Below are positions 18,951-27,996 of a DNA stretch of 64,000 nt, piece by piece. Each line of letters starts with the position of its first letter. Position 1 is the first letter of the stretch. The notes beneath the pieces were generated by a model, which was not told where the DNA came from, searched no databases, and saw only the letters and a program-made list of their open reading frames with translations. A program made the translations under genes and the position numbers. The stretch is from Pantoea alfalfae (lineage in GTDB: Bacteria > Pseudomonadota > Gammaproteobacteria > Enterobacterales > Enterobacteriaceae), in NCBI RefSeq assembly GCF_019880205.1, contig NZ_CP082292.1:1426001-1490000 (forward strand), given 5' to 3'.

Positions 18951-19349
18951 TATTTGATTTGAAATATCTTATCAGACCTTTCTCATAATTCTGATTGCAT
19001 CATCCTGAGGCATCAGCAACCATCCCCTACGCCAGAAAAGTGCTCATTAGTTGAACTAACACCTGCGGCATAAACGCATTTTATTCGTAATAGCTATACC
19101 TCAGTGATAGAATTTACGATTGTTGAATGATAAACCCACTTAAACAATTTCATTAATAAAGTGATATCAATCAACTGAATGCTGAACATCTGGCGGATTC
19201 TTGTTGTCAGCATACTCATTCGGTCAAAGATAATCAGCATCGTGGGAGCTGTAACCCAGGGGCGGTAGCGTGCTCTTAAAACGCCTATGATTGTCTGCTT
19301 TTTATTCGGGCGCCCATGCCTCAGATAGCTTGTCAGGAATAAACACGTT
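18951..19349 (+). other. Upstream region of the O-antigen locus
   Basis: About 400 A+T-rich bases without a convincing gene on either strand. It should carry the promoter of the rfb operon, and it holds the JUMPstart/ops element listed separately. I could not fix a well-spaced -35/-10 pair. Confidence 0.6.
19234..19272 (+). promoter_or_regulatory. JUMPstart sequence with ops element (RfaH recruitment)
   Basis: The stretch contains AGCTGT, CCAGGG and an exact GGCGGTAGCGTG at 19261-19272. In enterobacteria this ops element pauses RNA polymerase in the leader of long surface-polysaccharide operons and recruits RfaH, which suppresses termination. The match to the JUMPstart consensus is nearly complete at its 3' half. 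It lies 78 bases before rfbB and so marks the start of the O-antigen operon. Confidence 0.93.
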
Positions 19350-20429
19350 ATGAAGATACTTATCACTGGTGGTGCAGGTTTTATCGGTTCAGCGGTTGTG
19401 CGTCATGTTATCAACAATACAAATGATGAAGTCATAAACGTTGATAAACTTACCTATGCAGGCAATCTTGAATCATTGAAAGAGGTGAGCGGCAATCCTC
19501 GCTACACTTTTAAGCAGATCGATATCTGCGATGGTCAGGCTATCACTGAAGCGTTAAATGAATTTCAGCCTGATGCTATCATGCATCTGGCCGCTGAAAG
19601 TCATGTAGACCGCTCGATCACCGGTCCGGCTGAGTTTGTTCAGACTAACGTGGTAGGCACCTATGCTCTGTTAGAGGCGAGCCGCCAGTACTGGAGCGCA
19701 TTGCCTGAAGAACGTAAAGCGGCATTTCGTTTCCACCATATTTCTACTGACGAAGTGTATGGTGATCTACCGCATCCGGATGAGATGGACGGCGATTTAC
19801 CGCTGTTTACCGAAGAGACCCCTTATGCCCCGAGCAGTCCCTACTCCTCAACAAAAGCAGCCAGCGATCATCTGGTTCGCGCCTGGGGCCGCACCTATAA
19901 ATTGCCGGTTATTGTAACCAACTGCTCAAACAACTACGGTCCTTATCATTTCCCGGAAAAACTCATTCCACTGATCATCAGCAATGCGCTGGAAGGTAAA
20001 CCACTGCCAATCTATGGCAAGGGCGACCAGATACGTGACTGGCTCTATGTTGAAGATCACGCGCGCGCGCTCTATACCGTGGTTAAAAATGCAGAGACGG
20101 GCACTACCTATAACATCGGTGGTCATAACGAAAAGAAAAATATCGATGTTGTGTTGAAAGTCTGCGAACTGCTGGATCAGCTGCGTCCCAAAGCAACCTC
20201 GTACAGCGATCAAATCACCTATGTTCAGGACCGTCCGGGACATGATCGCCGCTACGCGATTGATGCCGCTAAGATTGAGAAAGATCTTGGCTGGAAACCG
20301 GAAGAGACCTTTGAAACGGGTCTGAAGAAAACCGTTGAATGGTACCTCAATAATTCTCAGTGGGTTGAGCATGTGAAGAGCGGTGCCTATCAGAACTGGA
20401 TCGAACAGAACTACGAGAAGCGTAGCTAA
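19350..20429 (+). CDS. rfbB: dTDP-glucose 4,6-dehydratase
   Basis: A 359-residue enzyme, second step of dTDP-L-rhamnose synthesis. The NAD-binding GGAGFIGS is at residues 7-14, the catalytic STDEVYGD near 132-139 and YSSTK near 165-169. Full length for RfbB/RmlB. The stop overlaps the ATG of rfbD by one base (TAATG), so the two are translationally coupled. It is the first gene after the ops element. Confidence 0.96.
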   Translation: MKILITGGAGFIGSAVVRHVINNTNDEVINVDKLTYAGNLESLKEVSGNPRYTFKQIDICDGQAITEALNEFQPDAIMHLAAESHVDRSITGPAEFVQTNVVGTYALLEASRQYWSALPEERKAAFRFHHISTDEVYGDLPHPDEMDGDLPLFTEETPYAPSSPYSSTKAASDHLVRAWGRTYKLPVIVTNCSNNYGPYHFPEKLIPLIISNALEGKPLPIYGKGDQIRDWLYVEDHARALYTVVKNAETGTTYNIGGHNEKKNIDVVLKVCELLDQLRPKATSYSDQITYVQDRPGHDRRYAIDAAKIEKDLGWKPEETFETGLKKTVEWYLNNSQWVEHVKSGAYQNWIEQNYEKRS

Positions 20430-21316
20430 TGGATATTTTGCTGTTTGGTAAAAACGGACAGGTCGGCTGGGAATTGCAGCGTGCGCTTGCGCCGTTAGGC
20501 AATTTAATCGTGGTCGATCGTCATTCCCGTGACTACTGCGGTGATTTTGAAAATCCTGAAGGCGTTGCTGAAACGGTTCGCAAAATTAAGCCAGCGGTTA
20601 TCGTTAATGCCACCGCTTACACTGCGGTGGATAAAGCGGAATCAGAGCAGAATAAAGCTCAGCTGATTAACGCTACTTCTATTGAAGCTTTGGCTGCAGT
20701 CGCCGAAGAGACAGGGGCATGGTTAATCCATTACTCTACCGACTATGTTTTTGACGGCTCTGGTAATCAACCATGGCGCGAAGACGATGCTACTGCGCCG
20801 CTTAACACCTACGGTCAGACCAAGCTGGAAGGAGAGCAGGCTATTGTCAGCAATATGACGAAATACCTGATTTTTCGCACCAGTTGGGTCTATGCCGCGA
20901 AGGGTAACAACTTTGCCAAAACAATGCTGAAACTGGCAAAAGACCGGGAATCCCTGTCAGTAATAAACGATCAGTTTGGTGCACCTACCGGCGCTGAGCT
21001 TATTGCTGACTGCACGGCTCATGCAATCAGAGTGGCTCTGGAAAATAGCAATGTCGCAGGCCTGTATCACCTCATTGCAGCAGGTGAGACGACCTGGCAT
21101 GCCTATGCCACTAAAGTCATAGAGTTTGCGAAAGCACAGGGTGTCGAACTGCAGGTGCAGACGATCAATGCTGTGCCAACCAGTGCATTCCCTACACCGG
21201 CTAAACGTCCTGCAAACTCAAGACTCAATACAGACAAATTTCAGCAGACCTTTGGTCTGAACCTGCCCGACTGGACGGTCGGCGTTGAACGTATGCTGCT
21301 CGAAACGCTTATTTAA
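20429..21316 (+). CDS. rfbD: dTDP-4-dehydrorhamnose reductase
   Basis: A 295-residue reductase that makes dTDP-L-rhamnose with NAD(P)H. It shows the nucleotide-binding FGKNGQVGWEL at residues 6-16, the STDYVFDG block near 104-111 and the YGQTK catalytic pair near 128-132. Start overlaps the rfbB stop. It is followed by a hairpin and then the frameshifted rfbA. Confidence 0.95.
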   Translation: MDILLFGKNGQVGWELQRALAPLGNLIVVDRHSRDYCGDFENPEGVAETVRKIKPAVIVNATAYTAVDKAESEQNKAQLINATSIEALAAVAEETGAWLIHYSTDYVFDGSGNQPWREDDATAPLNTYGQTKLEGEQAIVSNMTKYLIFRTSWVYAAKGNNFAKTMLKLAKDRESLSVINDQFGAPTGAELIADCTAHAIRVALENSNVAGLYHLIAAGETTWHAYATKVIEFAKAQGVELQVQTINAVPTSAFPTPAKRPANSRLNTDKFQQTFGLNLPDWTVGVERMLLETLI

Positions 21317-21322
21317 TCGAAA

Positions 21323-21342
21323 CAGGCCGCAATAGCGGCCTG
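21323..21342 (+). other. Hairpin between rfbD and rfbA
   Basis: Perfect CAGGCCGC/GCGGCCTG stem with an AATA loop. There is no T-run, so full termination is unlikely; it may be a processing or stability element within the operon. Confidence 0.5.
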
Positions 21343-21360
21343 ACCATTTAAGGTGAAATT

Positions 21361-22241
21361 GTGAAAAAGAATAAAGGCATTATTCTCGCTGGTGGCTCAG
21401 AACACGCCTCTATCCGGTAACGATGGCAGTCAGCAAGCAGTTGCTGCCGGTTTACGACAAGCCAATGATTTACTATCCGCTCAGTACGCTAATGCTGGCA
21501 GGAATCAACGATATCCTGATCATTAGTACACCGCAGGACACACCGCGCTTTGAGAGCCTGTTAGGTGATGGTTCCCAATGGGGCATCTCAATTCAGTATA
21601 AAGTACAACCAAGCCCGGATGGCCTGGCGCAGGCGTTTATCATTGGTGAAGAGTTTATAGGTGACGACTCAGTCGCGCTCATCCTTGGCGACAATATTTT
21701 CTATGGTCACGACCTCTACAAGCAACTTGAAGCCGCATCGATGAAAGATGATGGGGCAACCGTATTTGCTTATCATGTTACCGATCCTGAGCGTTATGGC
21801 GTTGTGGAATTCGACAGCGAAGGCAAAGCAATTTCATTGGTAGAAAAACCTGAACATCCACGCAGCAACTATGCGGTGACCGGTCTTTATTTCTATGACA
21901 ACAGTGTTGTAGAAATGGCTAAAAATCTTGCGCCATCACCACGTGGTGAACTTGAAATTACCGACATCAACCGTATTTACATGGAGCAGGGTAAACTTTC
22001 TGTTTCCATTATGGGACGTGGACATGCGTGGCTTGATACCGGAACGCACCAGAGCCTGATGGAAGCGAACAATTTTATCCAGACGATTGAATCACGTCAG
22101 GGTTTAAAAGTTGCCTGCCCGGAAGAGATCGCATTCAGAATGGGTTTCATTAATAAAGAGCAATTGCAGGAACTCGCTAAGCCATATCTTAAAAATGAAT
22201 ACGGCAAATATCTGATGGCTTTGGTTGAAGGACGTTTATAA
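21361..22241 (+). pseudogene. rfbA: Glucose-1-phosphate thymidylyltransferase, frameshifted by one base
   Basis: The reading frame starts at GTG 21361 with AAGGTG upstream and reads KGIILAGGS, then shifts and ends at TAA 21418. From ATG 21423 onward the rest of RfbA is intact ([20 protein letters not shown] onward, 272 residues). One missing G after base 21400 restores the expected [14 protein letters not shown] and gives a normal 293-residue enzyme. As read, the nucleotide-binding GGxGTR loop is lost, so the product should be inactive. The enzyme makes dTDP-glucose, the first step to dTDP-rhamnose; an RffH paralogue, normally encoded in the enterobacterial common antigen cluster, could substitute. 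Sequencing error is the main alternative. Confidence 0.88.
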
Positions 22242-22789
22242 TGAAGATTATTGATACTAAAATTCCTGATGTAAAAATCATTGAGCCAAAAGTGTTTGGT
22301 GATGAGCGTGGTTTTTTCCTGGAAAGCTTCAATCAGTCAATTTTTGATAATGCCGTTGGTCGACATGTCGACTTTGTTCAGGACAATCACTCAATGTCCA
22401 AAAAAGGCGTGTTGAGAGGCCTTCATTACCAACTTGCCCCTCATGCCCAGGGTAAACTTGTGCGCTGCGTTGAAGGGGAAGTATTTGATGTAGCTGTAGA
22501 TATCAGACGTTCATCAGAAACATTTGGACAATGGGTCGGCGTACATTTAAGCGCTGAAAACAACCGTCAGCTCTGGATTCCAGAAGGCTTTGCTCATGGT
22601 TTCATCACACTTTCGGATCGTGTACAGTTTATTTATAAAACCACAAATTATTATGCGCCACAGTCAGAAAGAAGCATTTTGTGGAATGATCCGCAGATAA
22701 ATATTGAATGGCCTGAAGTTGAAGAAATGACTTTGTCTGGCAAAGATAAAGATGGCGTATTGCTCAATAACGCAGAAACTTTCAATTGA
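22241..22789 (+). CDS. rfbC: dTDP-4-dehydrorhamnose 3,5-epimerase
   Basis: A 182-residue cupin-fold epimerase, third step of dTDP-L-rhamnose synthesis. Family features are the N-terminal VKIIEPKVFGDERGFFLES block, the catalytic histidine in RGLHYQL near residues 60-66, and IPEGFAHGF near 117-125. The ATG overlaps the last base of rfbA (TAATG). Full length, no damage seen. Confidence 0.95.
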   Translation: MKIIDTKIPDVKIIEPKVFGDERGFFLESFNQSIFDNAVGRHVDFVQDNHSMSKKGVLRGLHYQLAPHAQGKLVRCVEGEVFDVAVDIRRSSETFGQWVGVHLSAENNRQLWIPEGFAHGFITLSDRVQFIYKTTNYYAPQSERSILWNDPQINIEWPEVEEMTLSGKDKDGVLLNNAETFN

Positions 22790-22790
22790 G

Positions 22791-23719
22791 ATGGATAAAA
22801 AACGCGTACCGCAGTCCTTTTATGCTCTTACAATGGCAGTCAATATATAAGACAGCAAATTGATTCAATTATAAATCAGACTGAAACCGAATGGACGGTA
22901 TTTGTTTCGGATGATGGATCAACTGACGGAACTCTTGATATATTGAAATATTATCAGGAGAAGTTAGGCCGTGAGCGTTTTGTCATAATCGATGGTCCAG
23001 GCAAAGGATTTGCCTGGAATTTTATATCGTTGCTGGAAAAATGTGGTGATGCTTTTGATTATTATGCATTCAGCGATCAAGATGATGAATGGATGCCAGA
23101 CAAATTATCAAGGAGCATATCAGTTTTATCTGGTTATAAACATAATGTTCCTTCAGTTTATTGTGGACGAACTTCATTGGTCGATGAGAATGGTCATCAT
23201 TTGGGTGAGTCTCCCCTATTCAGTAAGCCGCCATCGTTCAAAAATGCCCTTATCCAAAGTATAGCTGGCGGCAATACGATGATCTTAAATCGGGCAGGTA
23301 GAAATATTATTAATAAAACCCCCATAGATGTAAGAATTATATCTCACGATTGGTGGATATATATAGTTATTACAGCAATAGGTGGTAATATTTTCTACGA
23401 TCCGAAACCATCAATTAATTATCGGCAACATACTAATAATATTGTTGGCTCGAATCTAGGCTGGCTGGCCAGATTTAAACGCATTTCGGGTCTTATGGAC
23501 GGGCATTTTAAGATGTGGATAGATTCCAATATCTACGCTTTGAATAAAGCAGACGTAAATATCACCCCGGAGAATAGATTTATTCTTGAAAGCTTTAATG
23601 AGGCCAGGAATAGTAATTTATTTAAAAGACTGTATTTATTCAGAAAGTTAGGCATGTACCGTCAGACTTTATTAGGTACGTTAGGTCTATATGTTGCCAT
23701 TGTCCTGAAGAAATTATAA
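22791..23719 (+). pseudogene. O-antigen family 2 glycosyltransferase (probably rhamnosyltransferase-type), frameshifted at a poly-A run
   Basis: ATG 22791 opens a frame that ends at 22850 after 19 codons. In the next frame, bases 22802 onward read TRTAVLLCSYNGSQYIRQQ and then VSDDGSTDGT and FSDQDDEWMPDK, a complete GT2 N-terminus, but no normal start codon precedes them. ATG-GAT is followed by six A residues; seven would join the two parts into one 309-residue enzyme. The next start in the frame is TTG 22943, which would remove the nucleotide-binding region. The gene is A+T-rich. Either a real inactivation, a slippery run giving variable expression, or a homopolymer sequencing error. Confidence 0.82.
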
Positions 23720-23754
23720 TCGATAGATAAATTTATTCGTAAAAAGGTGAAATT

Positions 23755-24588
23755 TTGCAGCAGAATACTAAACACGATACTTCGCTGTGGTCGTTATGCA
23801 AGAATACCTATATTAATAGACATATTATTTTCGAAATGACCAAGCGCGATGTGATAAGCAGATATAAAGGCTCAGTAATGGGCATTTTCTGGTCTTTCAT
23901 AAACCCTGTTTTTATGTTGGCTGTTTATACGCTTGTTTTTTCCGAAGTATTTAATGCTCGCTGGGGAAACGCTGCCGCAAATGAGTCAAAAGCACAGTTT
24001 GCTATTATTCTTTTCGCGGGACTTATTGTGCATGGGATATTTGGTGAAGTGTTGACTAAATCACCCACATTAATACTTAATAATGCTAATTATGTCAAAA
24101 AAGTGGTTTTCCCACTTGATTCTTTTCCGGTAATAGCATTGTTGTCCGCTTGCTTTCAGGCGTTAATCAATATTTTTGTGCTATTACTTGCATTTACTTT
24201 TGCGAATGGTTATATCCACTGGACTGTGGTGCTGCTTCCTGTTGTATTTATTCCCGTATTGATTTTAGTACTGGCTTTGAGTTTTTTGATTTCTTCGCTG
24301 GGCGTATTTATTCGGGATCTAGGACAGTTTATAACGTTGTTAATTACGGTAATACTTTTCCTTTCCCCTGTGTTTTATCCACTGTCTTCTGTACCTCAGA
24401 AATATCAGGTCATCATATTATCTAATCCATTGACATTCATAATTGAGCAAACTCGGGAAGTTGTTATCTGGGGTAGAATGCCAGATTTTAACGGATTGCT
24501 AATATATGGTTGTGTTTCAACAGTAATATTATGGCTAAGCTACTTCTGGTTCCAGAAAACACGTAAGGGATTTGCTGATGTTATCTAA
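23755..24588 (+). CDS. wzm: O-antigen ABC exporter, membrane subunit Wzm
   Basis: A 277-residue ABC-2 type membrane protein with six predicted helices and the family block VISRYKGSVMGIFWSFINP near residues 33-51. With Wzt it moves finished, undecaprenyl-linked O-polysaccharide across the inner membrane. The start is TTG 23755, supported by AAAAAGGTG six bases upstream; no ATG fits. Its end overlaps the wzt start. Distinctly A+T-rich compared with the EPS genes. Confidence 0.9.
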   Translation: MQQNTKHDTSLWSLCKNTYINRHIIFEMTKRDVISRYKGSVMGIFWSFINPVFMLAVYTLVFSEVFNARWGNAAANESKAQFAIILFAGLIVHGIFGEVLTKSPTLILNNANYVKKVVFPLDSFPVIALLSACFQALINIFVLLLAFTFANGYIHWTVVLLPVVFIPVLILVLALSFLISSLGVFIRDLGQFITLLITVILFLSPVFYPLSSVPQKYQVIILSNPLTFIIEQTREVVIWGRMPDFNGLLIYGCVSTVILWLSYFWFQKTRKGFADVI

Positions 24589-25951
24589 AGACAATGCATT
24601 AGAAATAATCGATGTTAGCAAATGCTATCAGGTCTTCGATAGTCCTGTCAGAAGACTTAAGCAATTTATCGTACCTAATATTGAACGTAAACTAGGCAAA
24701 GTACCTCGTGTATACCATGAAGAATTTTGGGCACTTCAGGATATAAGTTTTAATTTACCTAAAGGCGAAACGCTGGGTGTGGTCGGACGGAATGGCTCTG
24801 GTAAATCAACCTTATTGCAGATTATTGCAGGTACATTATCCCCTACCCAGGGATCAGTCAATATTCAAGGTCGCGTTGCTGCCTTACTTGAACTAGGTGC
24901 TGGTTTTAATGGTGACTTTACCGGACGTGAAAATGTTTATCTGAACGGCGCGCTTTTAGGTCTGACTAAAGAAGAGATCGATAGTAAGTTAGATGATATC
25001 TTGTCTTTTGCCGATATTGGTCACTTTATTAATAATCCGGTGAAGACTTATTCAAGCGGAATGATGGTTCGTCTTGCATTTGCTGTACAGGCGCAAATAG
25101 ATCCTGAGATATTAATCGTTGATGAGGCATTAGCTGTTGGAGATGCTAAATTTCAGGCAAAATGTTTTGCCAGATTGAAACAACTTAAAAATGATGGTAC
25201 ATCCATTCTTTTTGTATCCCATGCTACTGAACAGATTATTACGCATTGTGATAAAGCTATACTACTTAATGATGGTTCGATTGTAGGCAACGGTGCCCCA
25301 AAAGATATTGTTAATAAATATCTGGATCTACTCTTTGGAAAGTCATCCTCAGCAAATGCGAAGCGAATTAAAGAGGATAACCATCTTAAATCAGCTAGTA
25401 AAATTGAAAAAGACCAGACTGAAAGGTTTAACGTAAGTCAGGAGATTGAGCCTGTCGTTACTCTAGAAGAAAACGGATTCGAAAATCGCAATAACTATAA
25501 TCCTAATGAATTTCGCTGGGGCGACAGAGCTGCCGAGATTCAGGACTTTTCACTTGTTCAGGGTGAGAATCTTTATCCCTTCAGCGTATCGGGCAATGGA
25601 AATATCAAGCTTAAGTTTCTTATTAAGTTCAACTCAACTATTTTCAGGCCTATTTTTGGTTTTGCTGTAAAAACTAAAGATGGGGTAACAATTTATAACA
25701 CTAATACCAATATATTAGAAGCGCCTTTCATTGAAGCTGGAGAGGAAGGAAAGTCATATACCGTTAATACTGAAATGCCAATGCGTCTTTTCCAGGGTGA
25801 CTATTTTATTTCGATTGGCCTTGCCAGTTATGATACATCAGGAGAGGTAGTTCCGCACGATCGGAGATATGATTCAATTCATATTACAGTAGAACCTACC
25901 CCAGAGTTTTTAGGTCTGGTAAATTTAGAGGCTTCGATTAACTGTGAATAA
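24578..25951 (+). CDS. wzt: O-antigen ABC exporter, ATPase subunit Wzt with C-terminal carbohydrate-binding domain
   Basis: A 457-residue protein. The N-terminal ATPase has Walker A GRNGSGKST near residues 69-77, signature YSSGMMVRLAF near 162, Walker B ILIVDEAL and the H-loop SHATEQI. After a linker, a second domain starts near residue 312 (FRWGDRAAEIQDF) and resembles the Wzt C-terminal beta-sandwich that recognises the modified non-reducing end of the O-chain in E. coli O8/O9a-type systems. ATG 24578 follows AAGGGA and overlaps wzm by 11 bases. The tail domain predicts export that depends on chain capping. Confidence 0.93.
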   Translation: MLSKDNALEIIDVSKCYQVFDSPVRRLKQFIVPNIERKLGKVPRVYHEEFWALQDISFNLPKGETLGVVGRNGSGKSTLLQIIAGTLSPTQGSVNIQGRVAALLELGAGFNGDFTGRENVYLNGALLGLTKEEIDSKLDDILSFADIGHFINNPVKTYSSGMMVRLAFAVQAQIDPEILIVDEALAVGDAKFQAKCFARLKQLKNDGTSILFVSHATEQIITHCDKAILLNDGSIVGNGAPKDIVNKYLDLLFGKSSSANAKRIKEDNHLKSASKIEKDQTERFNVSQEIEPVVTLEENGFENRNNYNPNEFRWGDRAAEIQDFSLVQGENLYPFSVSGNGNIKLKFLIKFNSTIFRPIFGFAVKTKDGVTIYNTNTNILEAPFIEAGEEGKSYTVNTEMPMRLFQGDYFISIGLASYDTSGEVVPHDRRYDSIHITVEPTPEFLGLVNLEASINCE

Positions 25952-27962
25952 AGAAAAACTTTCAACAGTATTGTTATCATCTGATTTCGTTTATGACTCT
26001 GAAATCAATATCTGGGCCGAAAAAGATCAGCAGGAATTCAATTATAATGACGGCGATTATCATGAAAACTATATTCTGGACGTTGTCACAAAGTCTCAGG
26101 ACTGTTCCGTACTTTCGCAGGAACTTGCTGGATATATAAAAGACTGGCCTTCACAGTATCATTTAACTTCAAAAAGATCTAACTTACTGAGGCCATTTGG
26201 GAAAAAGTTCAAAGGCAAACGTGTTCTGGAGATTGGATGTGGTTGTGGTGCGATAACGCGTTTCATAGCTGAAGCTGGCGCAGAAGTTATTGCCATAGAA
26301 GGTAGTAAAAGAAGAGCATCTATAACACGCAACCGTTGCAAGGATCTATCAAATGTTACTGTAATCAATTGTCCTAGCGATAAAATTCCGGATATAGGTG
26401 AATTTGATTACGTATTATTGATTGGCGTTCTCGAATATGCCCAGTGTTTCCTGGGCCATGAAGGACAATTATCACTTTTGTCGTTCTGCAAGAAAAGATT
26501 GAAATCCGATGGTTCTTTATTTGTAGCAATCGAAAACCAACTCGGCATGAAATATTTAGCTGGAGCCAAGGAAGATCATTTGGGAATACCAATGGTAGGT
26601 ATTAATAATGCTTACCATAATAATGGTGTACGCACCTTTGGTAGAGTTGAACTTATCCAAATGATGAAAAAAGTAGGATTCAGCAATATTGAGGAATTTC
26701 TTCCTTTTCCTGACTACAAACTGCCAACTTTAGTTATTACTCCATATGGTCATCAAGAGCGCAGTTCAATAATTTATCCTTTGGTGAGTGAAGTACATCA
26801 TAAAGATGCACAGGCACCAGATTCGTATACATTCTCATTAGAAGAGTCAACAAAAACAATCTGGAATAATAAGCTTGCTTCAGATTTGTCAAATTCATTT
26901 CTTATGATTGCTTCGGCATCAGAGTTAAGTCACGAAAGCGATAATACGTTGGCTTGGTATTATTCTGATGCCAGAATTAATGACAGCCAAAAGAAAATTA
27001 AGTTTCTTGAGGTTAATGGTAATTATAAGATTGAAAGTTACAAAATATCAGGTGAATTTATTAATGAAGAGCCATTCTATCAAGGCGAAAGTCTGTGGCT
27101 AAGCTTGGTAAATATTATTAATAAACATGGGTGGCAATTAAGCAGCGTGACTGAATGGGCAAGGCTGTGGATCAGTAAAGCACTCGTCACTGGAAAGGAT
27201 GCGGATTCCTGGAAATGGAACACTGAGCTTCCACCAGAATACCTGGACGCAACTCCATTTAATATTATTAAAACTGAGCAAGGCTACGAGATTTTCGATT
27301 TAGAACTAAGCTCTGATAAGCCATTAATGCTTTCCTATCTGGTTTTCAGAGGCGTATTCAACTCTCTATTGCGAGTAACCTCCATTGCTCCTACAAAAGA
27401 GCTATCAGATTCTAATATATTTACCACTACTAAAATTATAGTAACAGAAATCTTCCCAGAACTGACTGAAGAGCATTTTAACGAATACTTAAAACAAGAG
27501 GTTGCTCTAGTTTCGCAAGTAGTAAACGTTGACACTAACGATCTTTTTGAACGCTATAAAAATTCGTTTTTCGTTGTTCGTGACTTCTTAAATGATTATA
27601 AAAGTGAACTTGCCAGAGTTTATCATACAAATCAGGATCTCTCCTCAACTGTGACCAATGTTGAAAATCAAATTAAAGATGTTGAAAAGCAGATCAAGGA
27701 GAAAGGTGAGGAGATATTTGGTAAAAATACTTTATTAGATATTAAAGAGAAAGAGTTGATCGATGCGCAAGAATCCTGTTCGAGGTTGCAGGAGCAAATC
27801 GACGACCTTCTTAGCGTTGCCGCTGAACAAAAATTCAGAGAAGAAAAACTTACGGAAGAGGTTAAAGTCAAAACGGATAAATTACAGAAAATTACTTCAT
27901 CAAGAGCATGGAAATTAGCTTCATTTTTCAGTCGGTCTGCTAAATCGCTGAATAAATACTAA
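25944..27962 (+). CDS. Large SAM-dependent methyltransferase with C-terminal coiled coil; candidate O-antigen chain terminator
   Basis: A 672-residue protein. Residues about 75-260 are a class I methyltransferase (VLEIGCGCGAI at 94-104, IEGSKRR as acidic loop, LLIGVLEYA). Residues 260-570 have no domain I can name. From about 575 to 655 the sequence is strongly heptad-like and charged (a coiled coil), ending in SSRAWKLASFF, a short basic-amphipathic tail. This order recalls WbdD-type terminators, where a coiled coil acts as a ruler that sets chain length, although no kinase signature was recognised here. GTG 25944 overlaps wzt by 8 bases, linking capping and export. Confidence 0.75.
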   Translation: MNKEKLSTVLLSSDFVYDSEINIWAEKDQQEFNYNDGDYHENYILDVVTKSQDCSVLSQELAGYIKDWPSQYHLTSKRSNLLRPFGKKFKGKRVLEIGCGCGAITRFIAEAGAEVIAIEGSKRRASITRNRCKDLSNVTVINCPSDKIPDIGEFDYVLLIGVLEYAQCFLGHEGQLSLLSFCKKRLKSDGSLFVAIENQLGMKYLAGAKEDHLGIPMVGINNAYHNNGVRTFGRVELIQMMKKVGFSNIEEFLPFPDYKLPTLVITPYGHQERSSIIYPLVSEVHHKDAQAPDSYTFSLEESTKTIWNNKLASDLSNSFLMIASASELSHESDNTLAWYYSDARINDSQKKIKFLEVNGNYKIESYKISGEFINEEPFYQGESLWLSLVNIINKHGWQLSSVTEWARLWISKALVTGKDADSWKWNTELPPEYLDATPFNIIKTEQGYEIFDLELSSDKPLMLSYLVFRGVFNSLLRVTSIAPTKELSDSNIFTTTKIIVTEIFPELTEEHFNEYLKQEVALVSQVVNVDTNDLFERYKNSFFVVRDFLNDYKSELARVYHTNQDLSSTVTNVENQIKDVEKQIKEKGEEIFGKNTLLDIKEKELIDAQESCSRLQEQIDDLLSVAAEQKFREEKLTEEVKVKTDKLQKITSSRAWKLASFFSRSAKSLNKY

Positions 27963-27996
27963 ACTGGCAATCTGAAATCAGATAAGGGTATTGACG

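Noticed and set aside
19094-19366. Minus-strand 90-codon frame in the gap before rfbB
   Set aside because: It runs through the JUMPstart/ops element and the rfbB start and has no protein-like pattern.
21323-21342. Hairpin after rfbD taken as the end of the operon
   Set aside because: No T-run follows and rfbA and rfbC continue the same pathway; termination here is unlikely.
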